Shown one piece after another: positions 6,782 to 14,122 of a stretch of DNA of 18,177 bases. The notes under the pieces are model-generated. The model worked only from the letters and a program-made list of their open reading frames with translations, searched no databases and was not told the origin of the DNA. Source of the stretch: an uncultured Novosphingobium sp. (lineage in GTDB: Bacteria; Pseudomonadota; Alphaproteobacteria; Sphingomonadales; Sphingomonadaceae). Every line of letters starts with the position of its first letter. Position 1 is the stretch's first letter. Position numbers and translations under genes: made by a program. The stretch covers positions 1 to 18,177 of the forward strand of contig CALLNA010000046.1 of NCBI GenBank assembly GCA_938005655.1. The letters are read 5' to 3'.

Positions 6782-7809
6782 CAGGCGCTTTCCCGGGCGA
6801 TCAGCCGGAAGCCGACGTCGATCGCACGCTCGGGCAGCGCCTCGCCCCGGCCGTGGCGGCGGATAGCGGCGATTGCCTCGCGGGCGATGCGGGCGCCGTC
6901 GATCTCGACCGTGGTGATCGTCGGGCGCATCTCTCCGGCGATCGAGCTGTTGCCGAAGCCGACCACGGCGAGGTTGTCGGGCACGCGTAGGCCCGCGGCC
7001 TGGGCCTCGACGATCAGGCCCTGGGCCAGGTAGTCCGAGCCGCAGACCACGACGTCGGGCATCTCGTCGAGCCGGCGCAGGTCGGCGAAGACGCGGCGGG
7101 CGTGGCCGAAGCGCGAGGGGATGTCGACCGTCGCCTCGGTCACTGAGCCGCCGCCGAGCGCCCGCCATTCCTCGATGAACCCGTCGCTCCGCATCCGCGC
7201 CCTGCTACCGTCGGCGGTGACGAGGTGCGGCCGGGTATAGCCGCGCGAGACGAGGAAGCGCGCGACGTCGCGCCCGGCGGCGCGGTGCGAGAAGCCGACC
7301 GCGAGGCCGATCGGGTCCTCGGGCAGCTCCCAGATCTGGATGAACAGGCTCGGCCCCCGCTGCGCCAGGTCGCAGGTCGTCTCGTTCAGCGGGCCGCTGG
7401 AGATGATCGCGTCGGCCCGGCGGCTCAGCGCGTCGCGGATCAGTTCTTCGGTACGGGCCGGGGAGACGCCGGTGAGGCCGAGCATGACGTTGGTGCCCGC
7501 CGCCGCCAGTTCCTCGACCATCGCCTCGATCGTGTCGTTGAAGATCGAATCGGTCAGATGCGGGATCAGCACGGCGACCATCCGCGAGCGGCTGGAGGCG
7601 AGCCCGCCCGCGAGCAGGTTGGGGATATAACCCGTGGCCGCGATCGCCGCCCTGATCCGCTCGGCGGTGCTGGCGGCGACGACCTTGGGGTTGTTAATGA
7701 ACCGGCTGACCGTCGCGGCCGAGACCCCGGCATGGGCGGCAACGTCGTCCAGCGTAGGGTTCCTGGCAGGCTCGGCCACCAATCGCAAGTTGTCGCCCGG
7801 GCGCTTCAT
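6781..7809 (-). CDS. LacI-family transcriptional regulator
   Basis: This 342-residue protein has an N-terminal LacI helix-turn-helix at about residues 18-45 (TLDDVAAHAGVSAATVSRF), the hinge helix region PNLLAGGLASSRS around 63-75, and a periplasmic-binding-protein-like ligand domain with the usual VAVLIPHLTDSIF start. It resembles the gluconate-repressor branch by eye. It lies 9 nt after the P450 gene and overlaps the amidohydrolase gene by one base, so all three should be cotranscribed. LacI proteins usually bind palindromes near TGNAANCGNTTNCA. Two such sites occur nearby, at 9032-9045 and 10364-10377, so it probably controls the P450 operon and the divergent transporter/receptor operon. 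The inducer is unknown; the unit suggests a small acid rather than a sugar. Confidence 0.92.
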   Translation of the reverse strand: MKRPGDNLRLVAEPARNPTLDDVAAHAGVSAATVSRFINNPKVVAASTAERIRAAIAATGYIPNLLAGGLASSRSRMVAVLIPHLTDSIFNDTIEAMVEELAAAGTNVMLGLTGVSPARTEELIRDALSRRADAIISSGPLNETTCDLAQRGPSLFIQIWELPEDPIGLAVGFSHRAAGRDVARFLVSRGYTRPHLVTADGSRARMRSDGFIEEWRALGGGSVTEATVDIPSRFGHARRVFADLRRLDEMPDVVVCGSDYLAQGLIVEAQAAGLRVPDNLAVVGFGNSSIAGEMRPTITTVEIDGARIAREAIAAIRRHGRGEALPERAIDVGFRLIARESA

Positions 7810-7818
7810 CGCGCCACG

Positions 7819-9000
7819 CTAGCCGAAGCGCAACGGGACGGCCAGCGCGCCGATCTCGGGCCAGCGGCTCATGGTGATCGCGCCGTCGAGGGTGAAGCCG
7901 CGCGGCGTCGCCGCCAGCAGCTCCTCCAGCGCGACGCGAAGCTGCATCCGGCCGAGATGGATGCCCGGGCAATTGTGCGGCCCGCGACCGAAGGCGAGGT
8001 GCTCGGCGATGTTGGGGCGGTTCATCACGAACTGGTCCCCTTGCGGAAAGACCGCCTCGTCACGGTTGGCCGAGGCGTAGAGCAGCGAGATCGCCTCCCC
8101 GGCGGGAATCGTCCGCCCGCAGAGCTCGACGTCGCGGACCGCGGTGCGGGCGAAGCCGCGATAGGGCGAATAGAGCCGCAGGAACTCCTCCAGCGCATCG
8201 CCGATCAGCCCGGGATCGACGCGCAGCTGGTCCTGAAGCTCGGGATGGCGGGTCAGGTGCACGCAGATCGAGCCGATCATCACCATCGGCGCGACCATGC
8301 CCACGACCAGGACCTGGCGGACCGTGCCGACGATCATCTCCTCCGGCAGCGGCGCGCCCTCGTGCCGGGCGGCGAGCAGCGCGCTGGTCGGGTCGAGCGC
8401 CGGATCGTCCGGTTCGGCCCGGCGCAGGGCGATCAGCTCGCGCGCCATGTCGTAGAGCCGCAGGCTGGTCTCCTTCATCGTCTCGGGCCGGTTCTGATGG
8501 ACCGAGAGGATGAAGGCGCGGCCAGCGTCGTGCAGGGTCTCCAGCGACCGTGGCGGCATCCGCATCCATTCGCCGAAGACGCGGACGGGGAAATGGCTGG
8601 AGAACTCGCCGCAGATGTCGCCGCCGCCCTTGGCGACCATGGGCGCGAGCAGTTCCCGCGCGATCTCGCGGGTCTTGGGCGCGAAGCTCTCCGAGCGTTC
8701 GGCCCCGAGCAGCGGGTTCAGCGCGCGGCGATAGGGCGTGTGCTGCGGCGGATCGAGATGCAGCGGCGGCCGCCGCCCGGTATAGGCGACCCTGGGAATG
8801 ACGTTCTGGACCGAGGTGATGAAGGTCACCGAATCCGACGCCGCCCGCTTCACGTCCTCGTAGCGGGTCAGCGCCCAGAACCCGCCGAGCCCGTCGGTAT
8901 GGGCGACCGGGCATTCGCGACGCAGCCGCGCGTAGTCGCGATGGGCGCTGTCGAAATCTTCGGGCGCTTCGGGATCAAAATCCTGGGGAATTCCACTCAT
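7819..9000 (-). CDS. Cytochrome P450 with altered I-helix motif
   Basis: This soluble bacterial class-I type P450 has 393 residues from the chosen start. The heme loop AFGRGPHNCPG carries Cys344, and the ExxR motif is EFLR within EEFLRLYSPYR. The I helix, where bacterial P450s normally show G-x-[DE]-T-T, reads GMVAP (G234 to P238). The acid is replaced by Val236 and the threonine by Ala237. The distance to the following RHP is the usual one, so this is not an alignment slip. No ferredoxin or reductase gene lies beside it. Start choice: a TAGAAT -10 element lies 8 nt before the ATG at 9000, which suggests a leaderless message and excludes the Met codons at 9036 and 9009. The substrate is unknown. 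It is the first gene of the lacI/amidohydrolase unit. Confidence 0.92.
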   Translation of the reverse strand: MSGIPQDFDPEAPEDFDSAHRDYARLRRECPVAHTDGLGGFWALTRYEDVKRAASDSVTFITSVQNVIPRVAYTGRRPPLHLDPPQHTPYRRALNPLLGAERSESFAPKTREIARELLAPMVAKGGGDICGEFSSHFPVRVFGEWMRMPPRSLETLHDAGRAFILSVHQNRPETMKETSLRLYDMARELIALRRAEPDDPALDPTSALLAARHEGAPLPEEMIVGTVRQVLVVGMVAPMVMIGSICVHLTRHPELQDQLRVDPGLIGDALEEFLRLYSPYRGFARTAVRDVELCGRTIPAGEAISLLYASANRDEAVFPQGDQFVMNRPNIAEHLAFGRGPHNCPGIHLGRMQLRVALEELLAATPRGFTLDGAITMSRWPEIGALAVPLRFG

Positions 9001-9007
9001 GCCCTTC

Positions 9008-9036
9008 ATTCTATGGCTCGACCCCATGTCGTGCAA
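9008..9036 (-). promoter_or_regulatory. Predicted P450 operon promoter (possibly leaderless)
   Basis: On the minus strand TTGCAC (9031-9036) and TAGAAT (9008-9013) are spaced by exactly 17 nt. The -10 has five of six consensus bases, the -35 three of six. Transcription would begin about at the P450 ATG. The -35 overlaps the LacI-type palindrome at 9032-9045. Confidence 0.4.
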
Positions 9037-9046
9037 GCGCTATCAT
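9018..9046 (+). promoter_or_regulatory. Predicted MFS/receptor operon promoter
   Basis: TCGACC (9018-9023) and TATCAT (9041-9046) are 17 nt apart, matching four of six and five of six consensus bases. The start would be near 9053, leaving a leader of about 14 nt with GGGAGAG as ribosome site. The -10 overlaps the candidate LacI operator. Confidence 0.45.
9032..9045. promoter_or_regulatory. Candidate LacI-family operator in the divergent control region
   Basis: TGCAAGCGCTATCA is a partial palindrome: 5 of 7 base pairs match the ideal TGCAAGC/GCTTGCA. It has the central CG expected for LacI-family sites. It overlaps the -35 of the P450 promoter and the -10 of the transporter promoter, so one bound regulator could silence both. 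It shares TGCAAG and the overall layout with the site at 10364-10377. Confidence 0.55.
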
Positions 9047-9066
9047 TGCCGCAACGGGAGAGAATA

Positions 9067-10389
9067 ATGGCAACGCAGCCCATAAATCCGGCCACAGACC
9101 CGGAAAGCGCGATCGGCCGGAAAGTCATCCGGCGGCTGGTCGTCCCTTGCGCCTTCTTCATCCTGATCGGGGCGATCGACCGGACCAACGTGGGCTTCGC
9201 CGCCTTGCAGATGAACCAGGCGCTGGGCCTCTCGCCCGCCCAGTACGGCTTCGGCGCGGGCGTGCTGTTCATCGGCTACATGCTCGCCAAGTATCCCAGC
9301 GTCCTGCTCTACGAGGCGGTCGGGATGCGCCGCTGGCTGGCGGCGATCACCGGGGCCTGGGCGCTGTGCTCGATGGCCATGGCCACGGTCGGCAGCGAAT
9401 GGGAACTCTATGCCCTGCGGATGCTGATCGGCTTCGCAGAGGGCGGGCTGTCCTCCGGCCTGATGCTCTATCTCAGCCACTGGGCGCCCGAGCGCTACCG
9501 CGCCTCGATCCTGGCGATCCCGATCGTGTCGATCTCGGTCGCCCAGGTCATCGGCGCGCCGCTCTCGGGCTGGCTGCTCGACCAGACCTATCCCTACGGG
9601 ATCGCGCCGTGGCGGATGATGTTCCTGGTCGAGGCCGCGCCTGCGATTGTCCTCGCGATCTTCGCCTTCCTCTATTTTCCGGACGTGCCCGAGCAGGCGC
9701 GCTGGCTCGACGACGGCGAGCGCAACTGGCTCGCCGCCAACGTCTCGGGCGCGACCAAGGGCGCCGATCCCGTGCAAGGCGAGCGCTGGGCGGCGCTGCG
9801 CTCCCCCGTCGGCTGGACCTGCGCGGCGGTCTGGTACTGCATCCTCGCCAGCAACTACGGCCTGATGTTCTGGCTGCCGCAGATGGTCAAAGGCCTGTCG
9901 GGACTGAGCTCGACCGCGACCGGGCTGGTCGTCGCCCTGCCCTGGGCTGCCAGCGCCGTGGGCCTGGTCCTCAACGCGCGCCATTCGGACCGGACCGGCG
10001 AGCGCTTCCTCCACGTCGCCGTGCCCGCACTCGCCGGCGGCGCCCTGCTGCTCTGCGCCTATCTGCTCGGTCCGGGCCTCGCCGGCCTGCTCGCCCTGAT
10101 CCTCGGCGGCGCCTGCACCGGCTGCACCGTCGCGGCGTTCTGGGCGATCCCGCCGCAACTGCTGAAGCCCGGTGCGCTCGCCATGGGCATCGTGATGATC
10201 AACATGCTCGGCAGCCTGGCCGGAGCGACCGTGCCGCCGCTGATGGGCCTGCTGCGCGAGGCGACCGGATCGTTCCTGCCGCCGACCCTGCTGCTGTTCG
10301 GCATTGCTGGCATTTGTGCAACACTTTCCATGATTGCGCGCAGGCAGGCGCGCGGCGGGGCTATGCAAGGGCTTGCACAGGCCATATAG
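9067..10389 (+). CDS. MFS transporter, anion:cation symporter (ACS) type
   Basis: This 440-residue inner-membrane protein is predicted to have 12 membrane segments. The segment-1 region IDRTNVGFAALQMNQALG is typical of the ACS family, which carries organic anions such as phthalate, tartrate, galactarate, 4-hydroxyphenylacetate and other carboxylates. The loop between the two halves is near residues 205-240. The ATG follows GGGAGAG at good spacing. The gene starts the plus-strand unit and diverges from the P450 gene, with the LacI-type operator between them. It presumably moves the pathway substrate, or the acid made from it, into the cytoplasm after outer-membrane uptake by the receptor encoded 36 nt downstream. 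The substrate is not predictable. Confidence 0.9.
   Translation: MATQPINPATDPESAIGRKVIRRLVVPCAFFILIGAIDRTNVGFAALQMNQALGLSPAQYGFGAGVLFIGYMLAKYPSVLLYEAVGMRRWLAAITGAWALCSMAMATVGSEWELYALRMLIGFAEGGLSSGLMLYLSHWAPERYRASILAIPIVSISVAQVIGAPLSGWLLDQTYPYGIAPWRMMFLVEAAPAIVLAIFAFLYFPDVPEQARWLDDGERNWLAANVSGATKGADPVQGERWAALRSPVGWTCAAVWYCILASNYGLMFWLPQMVKGLSGLSSTATGLVVALPWAASAVGLVLNARHSDRTGERFLHVAVPALAGGALLLCAYLLGPGLAGLLALILGGACTGCTVAAFWAIPPQLLKPGALAMGIVMINMLGSLAGATVPPLMGLLREATGSFLPPTLLLFGIAGICATLSMIARRQARGGAMQGLAQAI
10364..10377. promoter_or_regulatory. Candidate LacI-family operator upstream of the receptor gene
   Basis: TGCAAG-GG-CTTGCA has perfect 6-bp arms around a 2-nt centre, very like LacI/CcpA/GntR-class sites. 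It lies in the last codons of the MFS gene, just before a good -10 candidate TATAGT (10385-10390), and occupies the place of the -35. This suggests a second, separately regulated promoter for the receptor gene. Confidence 0.6.
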
Positions 10390-10425
10390 TGGAAACATTC
10401 AACGATATTCTTTCGGGGGAGTAAC

Positions 10426-12618
10426 ATGACCAAGACCCTTCGCGCCGCCGCGTTCATCGGCCTGCTGTCCGGCGTTTCCGCCCCGGCGCTCGCCCAGTCC
10501 GCCTCCGATCAGGGCGCCAGCGACGGCGCGCTGAGCGAGATCGTCGTCACCGCCGAGCGCCGCGAGCAGAGCCTCCAGGAAGTGCCGATCTCGGCCACGG
10601 TGCTCTCCGGCGAGGAACTGACCAAGCGCGGCGTCACCAACCTCAACGACATTCAGCAGGTAGCGCCCTCGGTCGCGATCAACACCTTCAACCGCTCGAC
10701 CTTCATCAACATCCGCGGCGTCGGCATCGCCCAGTCCGCGCCGACCTCGAACCCAGGCGTCGCCTATTACATCGACGGCCAGCTCATCCCGCACGAGCAG
10801 TTCATCGGCCATTCGTTCTACGACATCGGCTCGATCGAGGTGCTGCGCGGGCCGCAGGGCACGCTGACCGGCCAGAACTCGACCGGCGGCGCGATCTACG
10901 TCCGCACGCCCGAGCCGAAGTTCAACGCGAACTTCGCGATCGGCGACCTAACGATCGCCAACTACAACCGCTACCGCGCCGTGGTCGCGGCGAACCTCGG
11001 CGGCGAGAACGTCGCCCTGCGCATCGCCTACGTCCATGAGGAGCGCGACAGCTACACCCGCAACATCGCGGCCAACGCGCGCAGCCAGCCCGGCAACCTC
11101 AACATGGACGCCTTCCGCGCCAACCTGCGCCTCGAAGGCTTCGACAACCGCCTGAAGGTCAACATCCGCGGCGAATGGTTCGACGTGCGGACCGACAACA
11201 ACGCGGTGAAGAATCGCCTCGACGCGGTGACGAGCGATCCCTTCGTCATCGAGGAGGACGGCCTCTCTTACCAGAACCAGCAGGGCTACCGCCTGTCGGG
11301 CGAGGTCCGTTACGACCTCAGCGACGACGTAGCGGTGCGCGGCCTCGTCTCCTGGCAGAACGGCTACACGCACGACCAGACCGACGGCGACCGCACGGCG
11401 ACCGCCCTCCCCGTCCCGAGCGCCCTGCCGACCTCAAGCGCCAATACCGCGCTCTACCCGGGCCGCGTGAGCAACGCCTCCACCGACTTCAAGACCCTGA
11501 TCGGCGAGGTCAACCTGCTCTCCACCGGCAAGGGTCCGTTCCAGTGGGTGGTCGGCGCCTTCCTGATGAGCGAGGACGTGCCCGTCACCCTGCGCCGCGA
11601 CAACCGCAACACCACCGACTTCATCCAGTCGAACAGCGACATCATCACCCTCGCCTATAACAGCTCCAAGTCGCTGTTCGGCCAGGTCAACTGGTTCGTC
11701 ACCCCGCAGATCGAGCTGATCGCCGGCGCGCGCTATAGCTGGGACAAGCAGGTCTATACCCGCTACGCCGTGCCGGGCGCGGGCTTCACCCTGCCCTTCG
11801 TCAGCGAGGCGAACACCAGCCAGCTCACCGGCAAGCTGGGCGTCAACTTCCACCTCAACGACGACACGCTGATCTACCTGACCGCCTCGAAGGGCTACAA
11901 GGCGGGCGGCGTGAACCTCACCCCGCTGACGCCCAACTTCCTGCCCGAGCGCAACTTCGTCTATGAGCTGGGCTTCAAGACCGAGCTGTTCGACCGCCAC
12001 CTGCGCCTGAACGGCGACGTGTTCCACTCGGTCTACAAGGACATCCAGCTTTCCAGCCTGGCCGGCGGCCTGCCCACCACGCAGAACGCGCTGGCCGGCC
12101 GCTCGTGGGGCGGCGAGCTGGAAGTCACCGGCCAGTTCGGGGATCTCGGCTTCAACCTCGGCGTCGGCTACCTCGACGCCAAGTTCAGCAACTCGGCCTG
12201 CATCTCCGACACCAATTCGCCGGGCACCGATGCGGGCTGCGCCCCCAACCTGCGCTTCGTCCCCTCCGGCCGGGTCCTGCCGTTCTCGCCCGAGTGGACC
12301 GTCAACGCCGGGGTCCAATATACCATCCACGCCGGATCGGTGGACATCCCCCCGCGCTTCCAGTGGTCGCACCTCTCCGAGCAGTACGCGACGCCCTTCC
12401 CCAGCTTCAACACGCTGGTCCCGGGCCGCGACCTGTTCGACGCGCGCCTCACCTTCGACATCGGCCAGCGCTATACGATCGAGGGCTTCGTCAACAACCT
12501 GACCAACAAGGTCTATATCGCGACGCAGATCCAGAACAGCTCGAGTGCCGACGGCGGCATCGTCTATGGCGCGCCGCGGACCTTCGGCATCCGCCTGAAG
12601 GCCCAGATCGGCAACTAA
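10426..12618 (+). CDS. TonB-dependent outer-membrane receptor
   Basis: This 730-residue outer-membrane transporter imports a ligand using TonB/ExbBD energy. It has a Sec signal peptide (cleavage likely after ALA near residue 23) and a TonB box EIVVTA at 38-43. The plug domain follows, with NIRGVG, the YYIDGQ strand and the IEVLRGPQGTLTGQNSTGGAI signature at about 140-160. The rest is a 22-strand-type beta barrel of the sphingomonad kind often linked to catabolic gene clusters. A strong GGGGGAG site precedes the ATG. The last residues are AQIGN; most such barrels end in Phe or Trp. It lies in a unit with an MFS transporter, a diheme cytochrome and an OmpA-like protein, which suggests uptake of the pathway substrate rather than iron. 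The ligand is unknown. Confidence 0.95.
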   Translation: MTKTLRAAAFIGLLSGVSAPALAQSASDQGASDGALSEIVVTAERREQSLQEVPISATVLSGEELTKRGVTNLNDIQQVAPSVAINTFNRSTFINIRGVGIAQSAPTSNPGVAYYIDGQLIPHEQFIGHSFYDIGSIEVLRGPQGTLTGQNSTGGAIYVRTPEPKFNANFAIGDLTIANYNRYRAVVAANLGGENVALRIAYVHEERDSYTRNIAANARSQPGNLNMDAFRANLRLEGFDNRLKVNIRGEWFDVRTDNNAVKNRLDAVTSDPFVIEEDGLSYQNQQGYRLSGEVRYDLSDDVAVRGLVSWQNGYTHDQTDGDRTATALPVPSALPTSSANTALYPGRVSNASTDFKTLIGEVNLLSTGKGPFQWVVGAFLMSEDVPVTLRRDNRNTTDFIQSNSDIITLAYNSSKSLFGQVNWFVTPQIELIAGARYSWDKQVYTRYAVPGAGFTLPFVSEANTSQLTGKLGVNFHLNDDTLIYLTASKGYKAGGVNLTPLTPNFLPERNFVYELGFKTELFDRHLRLNGDVFHSVYKDIQLSSLAGGLPTTQNALAGRSWGGELEVTGQFGDLGFNLGVGYLDAKFSNSACISDTNSPGTDAGCAPNLRFVPSGRVLPFSPEWTVNAGVQYTIHAGSVDIPPRFQWSHLSEQYATPFPSFNTLVPGRDLFDARLTFDIGQRYTIEGFVNNLTNKVYIATQIQNSSSADGGIVYGAPRTFGIRLKAQIGN

Positions 12619-12625
12619 GCACCCC

Positions 12626-14122
12626 ATGCGCGTTCCCGTCCGCCGCCTGCTCCTACCCCTCGCCGCGCTCTGCGCGTTCGCGGCGGCGGGAGCGCGCGGG
12701 GACGGCTATGACCGCTGGTGGGAGCCCGGCGAGGGCCGGACCTTCCCGGTCCAGCTCGACTATCCCAACGATCAGGGCACGCTGCGGCTGCTGCTGACTG
12801 GCGGCCCACTGGAGACGAAGGGGCATCCGTTCTTCGAGCCGCTCGGCCCCAACGGCCGGGCCTGCATCACCTGCCACCAGCCCGCCGACAGCATGAGCCT
12901 GTCGGCCCAGACCGCCCGCGAGCGCTGGGACACGACGCAGGGCGAGGACCCGCTGTTCGCCGCCTCCGACGGCTCGAACTGCCCGACCCTGCCGCAAGGA
13001 GACCGCGCCTCGCACTCGCTGCTGCTCAAGCGCGGGCTGTTCCGCATCCAGCTTCCCTGGCCAACGCGCGAATGGAACGGCAAGCCGATCGTGCCCGATT
13101 TCCGGATCGAGGTCGTGCGCGATCCCAACGGCTGCAACAGCGGGCCGAAATACGGACCGGCGGCGGGCAACCTGTCGGTCTATCGCCGCCCGCGCCCGCT
13201 CGCCAACATGAAGTACCTGCTGGCGGTCGGCTTCCCCTTCGACCCCAAGCAGGGATACGCCCTGCCGCTCGATCCCGACACGCACAAGCCGATGTCCGGC
13301 AACCTCATGGCGGACAACCGCACCGGCAACCTGCGGCTCCAGATGGAGGACGCCTCGTCCACCCATCTCGCCTTCGCCCGCCGCCTGACCCGGGAGCAGA
13401 TCGACCGCATCACCGACTTCGAGATGCGGATCTTCGCCGCGCAGCAGACCAGCAACCGGGGCGGCGCGGTCGACACGCTCGGCGCCAGGGGCGGCCCGGC
13501 CAAGCTACGCGATTCCGAGCCCGGCCAGCTCGGCTCGATCGGCGAGCCGGTGTGGAGCGAGTTCGCCGCCTGGGAGCATATCCCGCCCGCCGATGCGGCC
13601 AGGCTGAAGCCGGAGGAACTGGCCTTCCGCCAGTCGGTCGCGCGTGGAGCCAAGGTGTTCCGCGACAAGACCTTCCTCATCACCGACAGCGCCGGGATCA
13701 ACTCGCGGATCGGCTTCGGCAACCCGGTGCGCAATTCCTGCGTGTTCTGCCACAACATGACCCAGATGGGGAACGACGTAGCGCCGGGTCAGGTCGACCT
13801 CGGCACCACGACCATGCCCTTCGCCGATCCGATGCCCGACCTGCCGCTGTTCCGGATCACCTGCCTCAAGGCGCCGCATCCGCACTACGGCCGGGTGTTC
13901 TACACGATGGACCCGGGCTTCGGCCTGACCAGCGGGCGCTGCGCCGACGTCGGCAAGATCACGCTGCAATCGATGCGCGGCCTTTCGGCGCGGGCGCCCT
14001 ATTTCTCCAACGGCCTCGCCAAGGACCTGCGCGGCGTCGTCGACTACTACGACCGGCGCTACAACATCGGCTATACCGAGCAGGAGAAACAGGACCTCGT
14101 GAACCTGATGAGCGTGCTGTGA
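12626..14122 (+). CDS. Exported diheme c-type cytochrome, cytochrome c peroxidase/MauG-like
   Basis: This 498-residue protein has a signal peptide (residues 1 to about 25) and two heme-attachment motifs, CITCH at 80-84 and CVFCH at 372-376. The C-terminal part, SMRGLSARAPYFSNG near 449-463 and VVDYYDRRYNIG near 471-482, is the hallmark end of the di-heme peroxidase family. Met450 is a possible heme ligand. Family members reduce peroxide (CcpA), modify proteins (MauG) or cleave substrates oxidatively (RoxA-type rubber oxygenase). The two motifs are about 290 residues apart, against roughly 145-200 in those relatives, so the middle part is enlarged. Further Cys residues occur at 119, 170, 413 and 439. 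The gene starts 7 nt after the receptor gene and overlaps the next one, so a receptor-linked periplasmic redox role is likely. The exact reaction is unknown. Confidence 0.85.
   Translation: MRVPVRRLLLPLAALCAFAAAGARGDGYDRWWEPGEGRTFPVQLDYPNDQGTLRLLLTGGPLETKGHPFFEPLGPNGRACITCHQPADSMSLSAQTARERWDTTQGEDPLFAASDGSNCPTLPQGDRASHSLLLKRGLFRIQLPWPTREWNGKPIVPDFRIEVVRDPNGCNSGPKYGPAAGNLSVYRRPRPLANMKYLLAVGFPFDPKQGYALPLDPDTHKPMSGNLMADNRTGNLRLQMEDASSTHLAFARRLTREQIDRITDFEMRIFAAQQTSNRGGAVDTLGARGGPAKLRDSEPGQLGSIGEPVWSEFAAWEHIPPADAARLKPEELAFRQSVARGAKVFRDKTFLITDSAGINSRIGFGNPVRNSCVFCHNMTQMGNDVAPGQVDLGTTTMPFADPMPDLPLFRITCLKAPHPHYGRVFYTMDPGFGLTSGRCADVGKITLQSMRGLSARAPYFSNGLAKDLRGVVDYYDRRYNIGYTEQEKQDLVNLMSVL

Noticed and set aside
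9001..9036. Longer P450 starts at 9036 or 9009
   Set aside because: They lie in or upstream of the predicted -10 element and have poor ribosome sites; the extra residues have no P450 character.
7225..9066. A long plus-strand frame running from opposite the LacI and P450 genes into the MFS gene, suggesting a giant fusion
   Set aside because: The upstream part is antisense to two clear genes and has no family features. The MFS protein begins properly at 9067 with a good ribosome site.
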